Part shown: positions 1-8,957 of the stretch, piece after piece
Layout of the letters: each line of letters starts with the position of its first letter
How positions within the stretch are numbered: position 1 is the stretch's first letter
Assembly: GCA_930987725.1 (NCBI GenBank)
Contig: CAKNKY010000011.1
Coordinates: 1 to 56,345 of the forward strand
DNA: 56,345 nucleotides
From: an uncultured Anaeromassilibacillus sp.
Lineage (GTDB): Bacteria; Bacillota; Clostridia; Oscillospirales; Acutalibacteraceae
Direction of reading: 5' to 3'
Translations under genes and position numbers: made by a program
Notes under the pieces: generated by a model
Seen by the model: only the letters and a program-made list of their open reading frames with translations
What the model was told of the DNA's origin: nothing
Databases searched by the model: none

Positions 1-25
1 GTACTGACCCCTCTGGGGTCTGAGC

Positions 26-49
26 AAACCACTAGTTTACTAGTGGTTT
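26..49 (+). terminator. Hairpin with T-run at window start
   Basis: Arms AAACCACTA and TAGTGGTTT are perfectly complementary and end in a TTTT run. It sits just upstream of the first permease gene, so it probably ends an upstream unit outside the window, or separates it from this operon. A second small hairpin, GACCCC/GGGGTC, lies at 6-20. Confidence 0.5.
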
Positions 50-95
50 TGATTGATGCAACCACCAGAAAGGGTCCGAAGGAGGAATCCAAGCT

Positions 96-1019
96 ATGAT
101 CAAGTACATTGTGAAGCGGTTGGCCATGGGTGTTGTCACGATGTTTTTCCTCATCACCATCACCTTCTGGCTCACCAGGCTGATGCCGGGCAGTCCGTTC
201 GCCACGGACAATATCTCGCCGTCGGTCCTGGCCACCCTGGAAGCGAACTACGGCCTCGACAAACCGATCGACCAGCAGTTCGTCATCTACCTGCAATCCC
301 TTCTGCAGGGAAACCTCGGCGTTTCCTACACGCGGACGGGCGTGACGGTGAATGACCTCATCGCGCAGGGCTTCCCGGTGACGCTCAAGCTCGGCCTCAT
401 CTCCTTTGCCATCGCGCTTGTGATCGGCACGGTGATCGGCATCTGGATGTCCACCACGAAATCGAGCGCCGTCAAGGGCTGGCTGATCACCGGTTCCACG
501 CTGTTCATCAGCATCCCGGGCTTTGTGCTGGCCATTGTGCTGCTCATGGTGTTCGGCCAGGGCCTCAAAGTGCTCCCCGTTCTGTTTGACGGCAGCTTTT
601 TGAGCTACATCATGCCCGTTCTGGCGCTCGCCGTTTACCCCATCGCCCAGATTTCCCGGCTCGTGCATGCGAGCTACACGGAGGCCATGAACCAGGATTA
701 CGTCGTGATGGCGCGGGCCAAGGGCCTGGGCAAGCGGCGCATCCAGTTCCTGCACATCCTGAAGAACGCCATGCTGCCGCTCATCACGGTGTGCGGCCCG
801 ATGGTGGCCTTCCAGATCACCGGCAGCTTCGTGGTGGAAAGCATCTTCACCATCCCGGGAATCGGCGAAGAATTCGTCAACTCCGTGAACAGCCGCGACT
901 ACACCGTGATCATGGGCCTCACGATTTTCCTCGGGGGCGTCATCATCATTGCGAACTTGATCAGCGACCTGGCCTGTGCCCTTGTCGATCCGCGCATCAA
1001 GCTTGATAAGGCGAGCTGA
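96..1019 (+). CDS. ABC peptide/nickel importer permease, OppB/DppB type
   Basis: Inner-membrane permease half of an oligopeptide, dipeptide or nickel importer. The 307-residue protein begins with a membrane segment (MGVVTMFFLITITFWLTRL), then a soluble loop typical of OppB (RLMPGSPF at about 28-35), then five more hydrophobic segments. The cytoplasmic EAA loop that docks on the ATPase is visible near residues 198-218 (DYVVMARAKGLGKRR). The start is ATG 96 with AAGGAGGAAT upstream. It is the first gene of a five-gene import operon and is followed 17 bp later by the second permease. Family assignment is firm; the substrate cannot be told from the sequence. Confidence 0.93.
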   Translation: MIKYIVKRLAMGVVTMFFLITITFWLTRLMPGSPFATDNISPSVLATLEANYGLDKPIDQQFVIYLQSLLQGNLGVSYTRTGVTVNDLIAQGFPVTLKLGLISFAIALVIGTVIGIWMSTTKSSAVKGWLITGSTLFISIPGFVLAIVLLMVFGQGLKVLPVLFDGSFLSYIMPVLALAVYPIAQISRLVHASYTEAMNQDYVVMARAKGLGKRRIQFLHILKNAMLPLITVCGPMVAFQITGSFVVESIFTIPGIGEEFVNSVNSRDYTVIMGLTIFLGGVIIIANLISDLACALVDPRIKLDKAS

Positions 1020-1036
1020 CGGAAGGAGGAAAAAAC

Positions 1037-1948
1037 ATGCTGCAGAAATCCGAGTTTTTCAACCCAATCGATAAATCGGAGCAGGACAGCGAGTTCATCG
1101 CGATGGAACCGCGCAGCTTCTGGCACGACGTGTGGGATCGCTTCCGCTCGAACCGCCGGGCGCTCATCGGCCTCATCGTGCTGCTGTTCATCGTGCTCCT
1201 TGCCGTGCTTGGCCCGCTCTTTTCGCCGTATCCGTATGACGGCATGGGCACCGAGGTCAACTGCGGGCCGGGCGCCGCGCACTGGTTCGGCACCGACGCC
1301 CTTGGCCGCGACCTCTTCACCCGTGTGCTGTACGGCATCCGCATCAGCCTGTTCGTCGGCTTCGTCTCCACGCTCATCAACTGCGCCATCGGCGTTCTCT
1401 ACGGCGGCGTGGCCGGTTATGTGGGCGGCCGCGTTGACGCCGTGATGATGCGCTTCGTCGATGTGCTTTACGCCGTGCCGTCGCTGCTCTACATCATCCT
1501 GCTCATGATGATGTTCGGTTCAAACGTGGGCAGCATCATGGTGGGCATGTGCATCTCCGGCTGGGTCGGCATTGCGCGTCTGATGCGCACGCAGGTTATC
1601 TCCCTCAAGGGCCGCGAATATGTGCTCGCCGCCTACACCGAGGGCGCAGGCCCGGCGCGCATCCTGTTCAAGCACATGTTCTCGAACGCCATGAGCCCCA
1701 TCCTGGTGCAGGCCACGCTGGCCATCCCGCAGGCCATTTTCCAGGAGGCGTTCCTGAGCTTCATCGGCATGGGAATTTCCGCTCCGCAGGCCAGCCTGGG
1801 CACGCTCGCGCAGGACGCGCGCATGTACATGGCCATCTACCCGCACCAGATGGTTTGCCCCATCGCGATGATCTGCATCATCATTTTCGCGCTGAACTTC
1901 ATCAGCGAGGGCTTGAGCGAAGCGCTGGACCCGACAAACAGTCGGTAA
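1037..1948 (+). CDS. ABC peptide/nickel importer permease, OppC/DppC type
   Basis: Second permease subunit, 303 residues, expected to pair with the upstream OppB-type protein in the membrane. It has the OppC-type soluble N-terminus, a first membrane helix at about 50-72 (LIGLIVLLFIVLLAVLGPLF), the HWFGTDALGRDLFTRVLYG segment typical of OppC/DppC, and an EAA loop near 190-207 (REYVLAAYTEGAGPARI). The SD is GGAAGGAGG just before ATG 1037. It is followed 15 bp later by the first ATPase. As for the other permease, the transported ligand remains open. Confidence 0.93.
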   Translation: MLQKSEFFNPIDKSEQDSEFIAMEPRSFWHDVWDRFRSNRRALIGLIVLLFIVLLAVLGPLFSPYPYDGMGTEVNCGPGAAHWFGTDALGRDLFTRVLYGIRISLFVGFVSTLINCAIGVLYGGVAGYVGGRVDAVMMRFVDVLYAVPSLLYIILLMMMFGSNVGSIMVGMCISGWVGIARLMRTQVISLKGREYVLAAYTEGAGPARILFKHMFSNAMSPILVQATLAIPQAIFQEAFLSFIGMGISAPQASLGTLAQDARMYMAIYPHQMVCPIAMICIIIFALNFISEGLSEALDPTNSR

Positions 1949-1963
1949 GGGAGGAGGACGGTT

Positions 1964-3010
1964 ATGCCATTATTGGAGATCAGGAACCTGAGCGTGGAAT
2001 TCAAAACGCGCGGCGGGATCGTCAAGGCAGTGCGCGACGTCAGCTATTCCGTGGAAGACGGCGAGCTGCTCGGTGTGGTGGGCGAATCCGGTTCCGGCAA
2101 GAGCGTCGGCATGCTGGCCATCATGGGCCTGCTTGCCTCCAACGGCCGTGTCGCCTCCGGCCGGATCCTCTTCGACGGCGAGGACATCAGCCCCCTGGCC
2201 CCGGCCTTTGCCGGAAACCCCAAAGCGTATGAGGAAAAAATGAAGAGCATCCGCGGCAACCGGATCGGCATGATTTTCCAGGATCCGATGACGTTCCTGA
2301 ACCCGGTGCTGCGCGTGGGCACACAGCTCACCGAGGGCATCCTGTGCCACGAAAAGTGCAGCCGCGAGGAAGCAAAGAACAGAGCCGTTTCCCTGATGAA
2401 GCAGGTGGGCATCCCGAGCGCGGAGGAACGCTTCCGCCAGTATCCGTTCGAGTTTTCCGGCGGCATGCGCCAGAGAATCGTCATCGCCAGCGCACTGGCG
2501 TGCCGGCCGCGGCTCATCATCGCCGACGAGCCGACCACCGCGCTGGACGTGACGGTGCAGGCGCAGATCCTGGATCTGCTGCGGGACATCGCCCGCGAGC
2601 AGAACACCGCCATCATCATGATCACGCACGACCTGGGCGTGGTGGCCCAGCTGTGCGAGCGCGTGAACATCATGTATGCCGGGCAGATTGTGGAGCGCGG
2701 CACGCTGGATGAGATTTTCTACGAGCCGCACCACCCTTACACACGCGGCCTGCTGCAGAGCGTGTGCACGCACGGCGCGGCCGGGCGCCAGGGGCTTTCC
2801 TCCATTCCCGGCACGCCGCCGGATCTGCTCAAGCTGAACACAGGCTGCGCGTTCATGCCGCGCTGCGCGCAGGCCATGAAGATCTGCAAGGATTACATGC
2901 CCGTGCCGCACGCGTTCAGCACCAGCCACTGCGACGTGTGCTGGAACGATTGCCGGGAGGCCGCCGGCCGGGTGGTGGCGGCAGCCGCGGCGCAGGAAAG
3001 CGAGGGGTAA
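1964..3010 (+). CDS. ABC importer ATPase, OppD/DppD type
   Basis: Cytoplasmic ATP-hydrolysing subunit of the importer, 348 residues. Walker A GESGSGKS is at about 40-47, signature FSGGMRQR near 165, Walker B LIIADEPTTALD near 185 and the switch His in MITHD. After the ATPase core comes the oligopeptide-type C-terminal extension (HPYTRGLLQS) with a cysteine run, CAFMPRCAQAMKIC, followed by two further cysteines. In some DppD-type proteins this cysteine set binds an iron-sulphur cluster; that this one does is inference. The stop is 3 bp before the next ATPase gene, so translation is probably coupled. Confidence 0.94.
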   Translation: MPLLEIRNLSVEFKTRGGIVKAVRDVSYSVEDGELLGVVGESGSGKSVGMLAIMGLLASNGRVASGRILFDGEDISPLAPAFAGNPKAYEEKMKSIRGNRIGMIFQDPMTFLNPVLRVGTQLTEGILCHEKCSREEAKNRAVSLMKQVGIPSAEERFRQYPFEFSGGMRQRIVIASALACRPRLIIADEPTTALDVTVQAQILDLLRDIAREQNTAIIMITHDLGVVAQLCERVNIMYAGQIVERGTLDEIFYEPHHPYTRGLLQSVCTHGAAGRQGLSSIPGTPPDLLKLNTGCAFMPRCAQAMKICKDYMPVPHAFSTSHCDVCWNDCREAAGRVVAAAAAQESEG

Positions 3011-3013
3011 AGC

Positions 3014-4000
3014 ATGGAGAAAAAGACGAAAGAGACGAAACCGGTGGTGAGCATCCGGCACGCGAAAAAGTATTTTCTCGCCGGCCGCCATCTGTTCAGG
3101 CCGTCCGATTACGTGAAGGCTGTGGACGACGTGAGCTTCGACATCATGCCCGGCGAAACGGTGGGCCTGGTGGGCGAGAGCGGCTGCGGCAAGAGCACGC
3201 TGGCGCGCACGGTGATCCGCATTTACGAGCCGAGCGCCGGCGGGATCTTCTACCACGGCGCCGACATTTCCCACCTTTCGAACGCGAGGCTCCGCCCCTT
3301 CCGCACCAAGATGCAGATGATCTTCCAGGACCCTTACGCCAGCCTGAACCCCCGCTACACCGTGGGCGAGATCATCGGCGAGCCGATGCAGATCGCCCAC
3401 ATGGGCGGCAAGGATGAGCGCGAGGGCCGCGTGCAGAAGCTGCTGCAGCAGGTGGGCCTCAAGCCGGACCACATTTCCCGCTATCCGCATGAGTTTTCCG
3501 GCGGCCAGCGCCAGCGCATCGGCATTGCCAGGACGCTTGCCCTCGACCCGGACTTCATCATCTGCGACGAGCCCATCTCCGCCCTGGACGTTTCCATCCA
3601 GGCGCAGATCATCAACCTGCTCGAGAAGATCCAGGACGAGAACGGCCTTTCCTATCTGTTTATCGCCCATGACCTCACGATGGTGCGCCACATCAGCCAC
3701 AAGATCGGCGTGATGTATCTGGGCCACCTGCTGGAATTCGGCGACGCCGACGAGGTGTATGAGAACCCGCTGCATCCCTACACGAGGGCGCTCATCTCCG
3801 CGGCTCCCGTGCCGGACCCGGAGCAGGCCCGCACGCGCCACCGCATCAAGCTCACAGGCGAGGTGCCGAGCCCCATCCACGCCCCGGCGGGCTGCCCCTT
3901 CTGCACCCGCTGCCCGGAGTGCCGGCCCGAATGTCTGCTGGCCCCGCCCGTGATGGCCAACCAGAACGGCCACAAGGTTGCCTGCTATAAATATGTGTGA
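3014..4000 (+). CDS. ABC importer ATPase, OppF/DppF type
   Basis: Partner ATPase of the importer, 328 residues. Walker A is GESGCGKST at about 54-62; the Q-loop [12 protein letters not shown], signature [14 protein letters not shown], Walker [13 protein letters not shown] and the H-loop AHDLTMV are all intact, so both nucleotide sites of the OppD/OppF pair should be competent. The C-terminal extension has the [10 protein letters not shown] motif and its own cysteine set ([14 protein letters not shown]). The start ATG 3014 follows AGCGAGGGGTAA at the end of the previous gene. Confidence 0.94.
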   Translation: MEKKTKETKPVVSIRHAKKYFLAGRHLFRPSDYVKAVDDVSFDIMPGETVGLVGESGCGKSTLARTVIRIYEPSAGGIFYHGADISHLSNARLRPFRTKMQMIFQDPYASLNPRYTVGEIIGEPMQIAHMGGKDEREGRVQKLLQQVGLKPDHISRYPHEFSGGQRQRIGIARTLALDPDFIICDEPISALDVSIQAQIINLLEKIQDENGLSYLFIAHDLTMVRHISHKIGVMYLGHLLEFGDADEVYENPLHPYTRALISAAPVPDPEQARTRHRIKLTGEVPSPIHAPAGCPFCTRCPECRPECLLAPPVMANQNGHKVACYKYV

Positions 4001-4085
4001 GTCTCCCACGGGAGAGGCGCGCATGTTTTCAAATATCACAGTTTCTTCCGGCCGGTGTTCCGGCCCACAAAAAGGAGTGTGCAAC

Positions 4086-5753
4086 ATGAAAAAAGCCAAG
4101 AGATGGATTTCGCTGCTGATGGCGGCGGTTCTCACCGTTTCGCTCGCTGCGTGCAGCAGCGGCACCGGCACCGCTTCCCAGACCACTTCTGCACAGAATT
4201 CCGCAGCCGATGATGCCGCGTCCGGCACGACGACGACCGGTGGAAAGGTCCTCACGCTTTCCGACGGAGAGCTCGAGGGAGGCTTTGACCCGGCAGGCTT
4301 CGCGCTGGGCGGCTGGGTTTCCTTCGCCCGCCTGTGCTCCGCGCCGCTGATCTCCTTTGACAACGAGGGCAACGAGATCAACGAGACGGCCGAATCCTAC
4401 TCCGTGAGCGACGACCAGCTTGTGTGGACGTTCAAGCTCCGCGGCAACGCGAAGTGGAGCGACGGCTCCGATGTGACGGCGGCCGATTTCATCAATACCA
4501 TCCGCCGTGCGCTTGACCCGGAGACGAGCCAGTCCATCTATGCCGACCAGCTCTATGTCATCGCCGGCGCCGAAGCCTACCACAGCGGCGAGGGCGCCTG
4601 GGAGGACGTGCAGGTGGCCGCTCCCAACGACAAGACGCTGGAATTCCACCTCTCGCAGCCCTGCGGCTACTTTCTGAAGCTGCTCTCGCTGCCTGTCTAT
4701 TATCCTTCCAAGGAGGGCGTTGCCACGAACGACGATGCCTCCTGGGCCACCAACCCGGAAACCTCCCTGTGCAACGGCCCGTTCATGCTGACCGATTACG
4801 TTGAGGGCCAGTATTACACGGTGGAGAAAAACCCCTATTTCTACAACGCCGATGACGTAAAGCTCGAAACCATCACCACGAAGATCATCAACGACACGCA
4901 GGCGAAGATCGCGGCGTATGAATCCGGCGAGATCGATGTGGCCACCGGCCTGCCGGACTACATCGAGACGCAGTATGAGGGCTCCGACGAGCTCACCATC
5001 TGGAACATGCTCAACACCGTCGGCATCATGCCGAACCTGGAAGTCGAACCGCTCGATGACGTCCGCGTGCGCCAGGCCATCGCCCTGGCCCTGAGCCGCG
5101 ACACCATCGCCGCCTCCATGGGCGCGAACTACGAGGGCAGCACCACATGGGTGCCGAAGTACATGCTCTCCAACACCGGCGAAGGCTACTTCAGCGAGGA
5201 AGCCGAAAGCTTCACCGAGGATGCCGGGCAGGCCAAGTCCCTGCTGGCGGAAGCCGGTTACCCGGACGGCGCCGGATTCCCGACCCTGACTTACACGTAC
5301 CCGAACAACGATAAGGACGCCCTCATGGCGCAGGCTCTGCAGGCCCAGCTCAAGGCCGTGCTGAACATCAACATCGAGCTGCAGGCCCAGGAGAGCGAGG
5401 TCTTCAACACGACAAAGTCCGAAGGTTCCTTTGATCTGCTGCGCTACAGCTGGACCGCCGACTTCGACGACCCGATCAACTACCTCTCCATGTTCGTGTC
5501 CACCTCTTCCCTGAACTTCAACCATGTGAACGATGCCGAGTATGACGATGCCGTCGCCTCCTCCAACACCGCGCTGGATCAGGAAGAGCGCAACACCTAC
5601 CTGCATGATGCCGAAAAGATCCTCGTGGACGACAACTTCTACATCATTCCTGTCACCACGATGCACTACATCGGCCTGCGCAAGCCCGACATCACGGGTG
5701 TGACGTATGACGGCACCGGCCTCACGCTGTACCGCTACGCCGACCGCGGCTGA
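4086..5753 (+). CDS. Extracellular solute-binding lipoprotein, SBP family 5
   Basis: Ligand receptor of the importer, anchored outside the cell. The 555-residue protein starts with a lysine-rich signal peptide and a lipobox SLAAC with the lipidated Cys at residue 23, then a Ser/Thr/Ala-rich linker to about 55, then a family-5 binding fold (KWSDGSDVTAADFINTIRRA is the typical signature). I chose ATG 4086 over in-frame codons from 3978 because AAAAAGGAGTG lies 8-15 bp upstream and the signal peptide then begins at residue 1. SBP_bac_5 proteins bind peptides, nickel or heme; the ligand here is not determined. Confidence 0.93.
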   Translation: MKKAKRWISLLMAAVLTVSLAACSSGTGTASQTTSAQNSAADDAASGTTTTGGKVLTLSDGELEGGFDPAGFALGGWVSFARLCSAPLISFDNEGNEINETAESYSVSDDQLVWTFKLRGNAKWSDGSDVTAADFINTIRRALDPETSQSIYADQLYVIAGAEAYHSGEGAWEDVQVAAPNDKTLEFHLSQPCGYFLKLLSLPVYYPSKEGVATNDDASWATNPETSLCNGPFMLTDYVEGQYYTVEKNPYFYNADDVKLETITTKIINDTQAKIAAYESGEIDVATGLPDYIETQYEGSDELTIWNMLNTVGIMPNLEVEPLDDVRVRQAIALALSRDTIAASMGANYEGSTTWVPKYMLSNTGEGYFSEEAESFTEDAGQAKSLLAEAGYPDGAGFPTLTYTYPNNDKDALMAQALQAQLKAVLNINIELQAQESEVFNTTKSEGSFDLLRYSWTADFDDPINYLSMFVSTSSLNFNHVNDAEYDDAVASSNTALDQEERNTYLHDAEKILVDDNFYIIPVTTMHYIGLRKPDITGVTYDGTGLTLYRYADRG

Positions 5754-5805
5754 CAGGGCCGCCGCGCGCCATTCACCATATTGATTGAAGAGGGAGATGC
5801 TGATA

Positions 5806-6924
5806 ATGGAAACAATTGAACTGCTGACGAAGGAAGGCATTCGCAACATTCCGCCCTATATCCCGGGAAATACGTCCGAGAGCGTGAAGGAGAAATATCA
5901 CCTGGACCACGTGCTCAAGCTCGCGTCGAACGAGAACCAGTACGGCTGCTCCCCCAAGGCGCTCGAAGCCATGGGGAAGACGGTGGCCGAGGCCAACATC
6001 TATCCGGACCCGTTCTGCATGGGGCTGCGCAGGAAGCTCGGCAAGAAGTACGGCTTTGACGATTCCGGCGACAACGTGATCATCTCCGCGGGCGCGAGCG
6101 GCATCCTGCTCCTGCTCGGCGAGGTGTTCGTGTGCGACGGCGACGAGGTTGTGTTCTGCGATCCGACCTTCGGCGCCTACGCCAGCGCCGCCACCCGCAA
6201 CAACGGCAAGGCCGTTGCCTGCCCGCTCACCCCGGACCAGAAATTCGATCTCAAGGCCATGAAGGCCGCCGTGACGGACAAAACGAAGCTCGTCTTCATC
6301 TGCAACCCGAACAACCCCACCGGCACGGCCGTGGACAGCAATGAGCTGCGCGCGTTCATCCACAGCATGCCGAAGCACGTGATCACCGTCGTCGATGAGG
6401 CTTACATCGAGTTCGCGACCGACCCGGCCGTGGAGAGCATGGTTTCCGAGATCGACGAGGACACGAACCTGATTGTGGTGCGCACTTTCTCGAAGATTTA
6501 CGGCCTGGCCGGCGAGAGGATTGGCTACTCCCTCATGAACAAGAAACTGCACGGCGTGCTGCAGAAGGCCACCTCCGTGTTCGTCGTGGGCCGCACCGCC
6601 CTGGCGGGCGCCATGGCCGCGCTCGACGATGATTCCTTCATCGCCTCCACGCGCGAGGGCATCTGCGAAGGACGCGAATACCTCACCCGCGAGCTCACCG
6701 CCATGGGCTGGAAGGTGTGGGAGTCCCACACAAACTTCCTCTATGCCGATTCCCACCTCAACACGAAGGCGCTGGCGGCAGAGCTCGAGAAGAAGGGGCT
6801 CATCATCCGCGGCAACTTCCGGTATTCCCGCATCACCGTGGGCACCATGGAACAGAACCGCGAGATGATCGACATCATCAAGGCGACGGTTGCGGAAGGC
6901 AACGTGCCGCCCGCACAGCCGTAA
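5806..6924 (+). CDS. hisC: Histidinol-phosphate-type aminotransferase (PLP, class I/II)
   Basis: PLP-dependent aminotransferase of the HisC family, 372 residues, near the usual length. Key residues are visible: N170 in CNPNNPTG, D198 in VVDEAY, the PLP lysine K230 in RTFSKIYGLAGERIGY, and the C-terminal RITVG arginine region. ATG 5806 is chosen because AGAGGGAG lies about 10 bp upstream; the longer frame from TTG 5785 would put the SD inside the gene. No other his genes are nearby, and it sits 52 bp after the importer and 32 bp before the Amt-PII gene. It may therefore act on histidinol phosphate or on aromatic amino acids; HisC enzymes often do both. Confidence 0.85.
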   Translation: METIELLTKEGIRNIPPYIPGNTSESVKEKYHLDHVLKLASNENQYGCSPKALEAMGKTVAEANIYPDPFCMGLRRKLGKKYGFDDSGDNVIISAGASGILLLLGEVFVCDGDEVVFCDPTFGAYASAATRNNGKAVACPLTPDQKFDLKAMKAAVTDKTKLVFICNPNNPTGTAVDSNELRAFIHSMPKHVITVVDEAYIEFATDPAVESMVSEIDEDTNLIVVRTFSKIYGLAGERIGYSLMNKKLHGVLQKATSVFVVGRTALAGAMAALDDDSFIASTREGICEGREYLTRELTAMGWKVWESHTNFLYADSHLNTKALAAELEKKGLIIRGNFRYSRITVGTMEQNREMIDIIKATVAEGNVPPAQP

Positions 6925-6956
6925 GGGGCTGAAACCAAACGAATCTGGGGGCTACC

Positions 6957-8570
6957 ATGGAAAACATTTTTGCATTGACAATGGGCATGGCGACGGCGCT
7001 TCTGGCCCTGCTGGGCTACATGGCGACGGAAGCGGGCTTCGCCAGGGCCAAAAACACGGGCAGCGTGATGATCAAGGCGCTCACCGGCTTCTGCATCGGC
7101 GTCCCCTGTTTCCTCTTTGCAGGCCGGTATCTGGCGTTTGAGGGGGACCCCTCCGCCCGATCGCTGCTCTTCACGGCACTGCTGGCGTCGCTCATGACCT
7201 GCGTGTTCGCCGCCGCCGTGATGGGCCGGATGCGTTTTGCCGCCTTCTGTGTGATGAGCGTGCTGCTTTCCGGCCTGCTGTTCCCGCTCACCGTGCGTGC
7301 CGGCACGCTGTTTGCCGCAACGTTCGGCCTGCTTGACCCGATGGGCTTCGGCCTGCTGGGCCTGGCGGCCGGTTCCGCCGGCCTCATGGGAGCCAGGGCG
7401 CTGGGCGCGCGCCTTGGCAAATACACAAAGGGCGGCGTGCCGCACGCCATGCCGGGCCACAACATCCCGCTTGCCATGTGCGGCATCCTGCTGCTCTCGC
7501 TGAGCCTCACGGTGCTGGCCGGCAGCTGGGCGGCGGCCGGGGGCGGCGAGGAATCCACCCTGCTGCGCGCCATGGAGAGCATGATCCTCTGCGGCGGCGT
7601 CGCCTGCCTCACCGCCATGGTCTTCACGTGGGTGCGCTACCGCAAGCCCGAGATCACCATGACGATCAGCGGCTTCCTCACCGGCATGATTGCGGCCTTC
7701 CCGGGCTGCATGGGCCTTTCGCCGGCGTTCGCCTGCCTGCTGGGCTTTTTGGCCGGTTTCCTCACCGTTCTCGTGATTGAAAACATGGATGTGCACATGA
7801 ATGTGGACGATCCCGCCGGCCTGTGCGGCATCACGCTCGTGGGCAGTGTGCTGGGCCTCCTGGGCGCCGGCCTGTTCCGGGAGGGCGCCGGCCTCTTCGC
7901 GGGCGGCGGCTTCCAGGCGCTCGGCGCGGCCGTGGTGGCTATCCTGGCCGTGGGCATTGCCTCCGGCCTGCTCGCCTGGTTCTTCACGATGATCCTGCGC
8001 TGGCTCAAGCTCCTGCGCCTCACGCCTGCCGAGGAGATCGAGGGCTGCGACCTGAGCGAGCACGGCATGGCCGGCGTGTATCACGACTTTGCCCTGAACC
8101 TGGACACCACCGACTGGTCCGGTCCCTTCGGGAACGGCGAGGCCGAGGAGGAGGAGACGGAGCTGCATGCGCCCTATTCCTACCCGCCGGTGGAAACAGC
8201 CGGCAGCCGCCCGCTCACGAAGATCGAGATCGTGGCGCGCAAGGAGAAGCTGGAAAGCCTCAAGCGCGCGCTCAACGACATCGGCATCACCGGCATGACG
8301 GTGTTCCCCGTGGCCGGCTGCGGCGTGCAGAAGGGCTACAATGAACGGTACCGCGGCGTGCCGGTGGAAATCCAGCTGCGCGCGAAGATCCGCGTGGAGG
8401 TTGTGGTGGCGAAGGTCCCGGTGGCAGAAGTTGTGAACACCGCCCGCCGCGTGCTGTATTCCGGCCATGCCGGTGACGGCAAGATCTTCATCTACTCGCT
8501 CAACGACGTGGTGCGTGTCCGCACAGGCGAAAGCGGCTACGACGCCATGCAGGGCGCTTCCTCCGAATAA
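6957..8570 (+). CDS. Ammonium-transporter-like membrane protein fused to PII domain, pore histidines absent
   Basis: A 537-residue fusion. Residues 1-355 follow the Amt/Rh fold: EAGFARAKN near 25-33, a GHNIPLAMCGILLL segment near 167-180, and DDPAGLCG near 284-291. The two histidines that line the Amt pore are missing: by alignment to DxAGGxVVH the first site is G135 and to DDPx5VH the second is T293. Residues 421-530 are a PII-like signal domain with a T-loop-type segment (QKGYNERYRG) and a B-loop (GHAGDGKIF, 503-511). Known Amt-PII fusions act in nitrogen sensing; loss of both histidines suggests a sensor, or transport of another solute. Family calls are firm, function is inference. Confidence 0.88.
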   Translation: MENIFALTMGMATALLALLGYMATEAGFARAKNTGSVMIKALTGFCIGVPCFLFAGRYLAFEGDPSARSLLFTALLASLMTCVFAAAVMGRMRFAAFCVMSVLLSGLLFPLTVRAGTLFAATFGLLDPMGFGLLGLAAGSAGLMGARALGARLGKYTKGGVPHAMPGHNIPLAMCGILLLSLSLTVLAGSWAAAGGGEESTLLRAMESMILCGGVACLTAMVFTWVRYRKPEITMTISGFLTGMIAAFPGCMGLSPAFACLLGFLAGFLTVLVIENMDVHMNVDDPAGLCGITLVGSVLGLLGAGLFREGAGLFAGGGFQALGAAVVAILAVGIASGLLAWFFTMILRWLKLLRLTPAEEIEGCDLSEHGMAGVYHDFALNLDTTDWSGPFGNGEAEEEETELHAPYSYPPVETAGSRPLTKIEIVARKEKLESLKRALNDIGITGMTVFPVAGCGVQKGYNERYRGVPVEIQLRAKIRVEVVVAKVPVAEVVNTARRVLYSGHAGDGKIFIYSLNDVVRVRTGESGYDAMQGASSE

Positions 8571-8957
8571 TCCTGCATGCCCGTGCGTTTGTGCGCGGGG
8601 GCGGAACCGCAGCGGCGGGGCCGGGGCCCGGTTTCAGGCTCCGGCCCCGCCGCCGCGTCCAGATGCCGACAGCGCGCCGCACTTCTTCCTTCTGCCCCTC
8701 CAAAATCTCAAAGGACCGCTACCCTTGCCTCATTTCATTCGTCCTGCCCGGAGATTTCTCCCATGCTTTTGCCGGTTTTTTTCTTATATACTTTCTCGTT
8801 CCCCTATGGTAAAATAACTCATTGGCGTTCCCCTCCTTCTGGTTTGTGTCGCAGCTGCCATTTTAGCGGGGGACTCCTTCTGGGTCACTCTTTTTTGTTT
8901 CACTGCCGCACTTACATTGTAAATCCGCCTATGTGGATTGACATTTTCTCGTATTTA
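8571..8957. other. Gap between Amt-PII gene and GNAT gene; GC-to-AT boundary
   Basis: The first 80 bp are GC-rich and hold a hairpin (GGGGCCGG...CCGGCCCC, about 8618-8649) that could end the Amt-PII transcript. From about 8760 the base composition shifts to AT-rich, marking the left edge of the island. Only a minus-strand mini-ORF (8784-8861, listed separately) stands out; no other gene is visible. Confidence 0.6.
8784..8861 (-). CDS. Possible 25-residue small ORF or gene remnant
   Basis: Minus-strand ATG at 8861 preceded by AAGGAG, reading MAAATQTRRRGTPMSYFTIG and five more residues before TAA. An inner ATG (8822) has its own strong SD (AAGGAGGGG). It lies about 100 bp downstream of the GNAT gene on the same strand. 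It may be the truncated start of a larger mobile-element gene, since nothing sensible follows. I do not recognise it and place little weight on it. Confidence 0.2.
   Translation of the reverse strand: MAAATQTRRRGTPMSYFTIGERESI

Noticed and set aside
1970-4381. Minus-strand frame of 803 codons opposite the two ATPase genes
   Set aside because: Both ATPases have all motifs on the plus strand; the antisense text is a GC-rich shadow.
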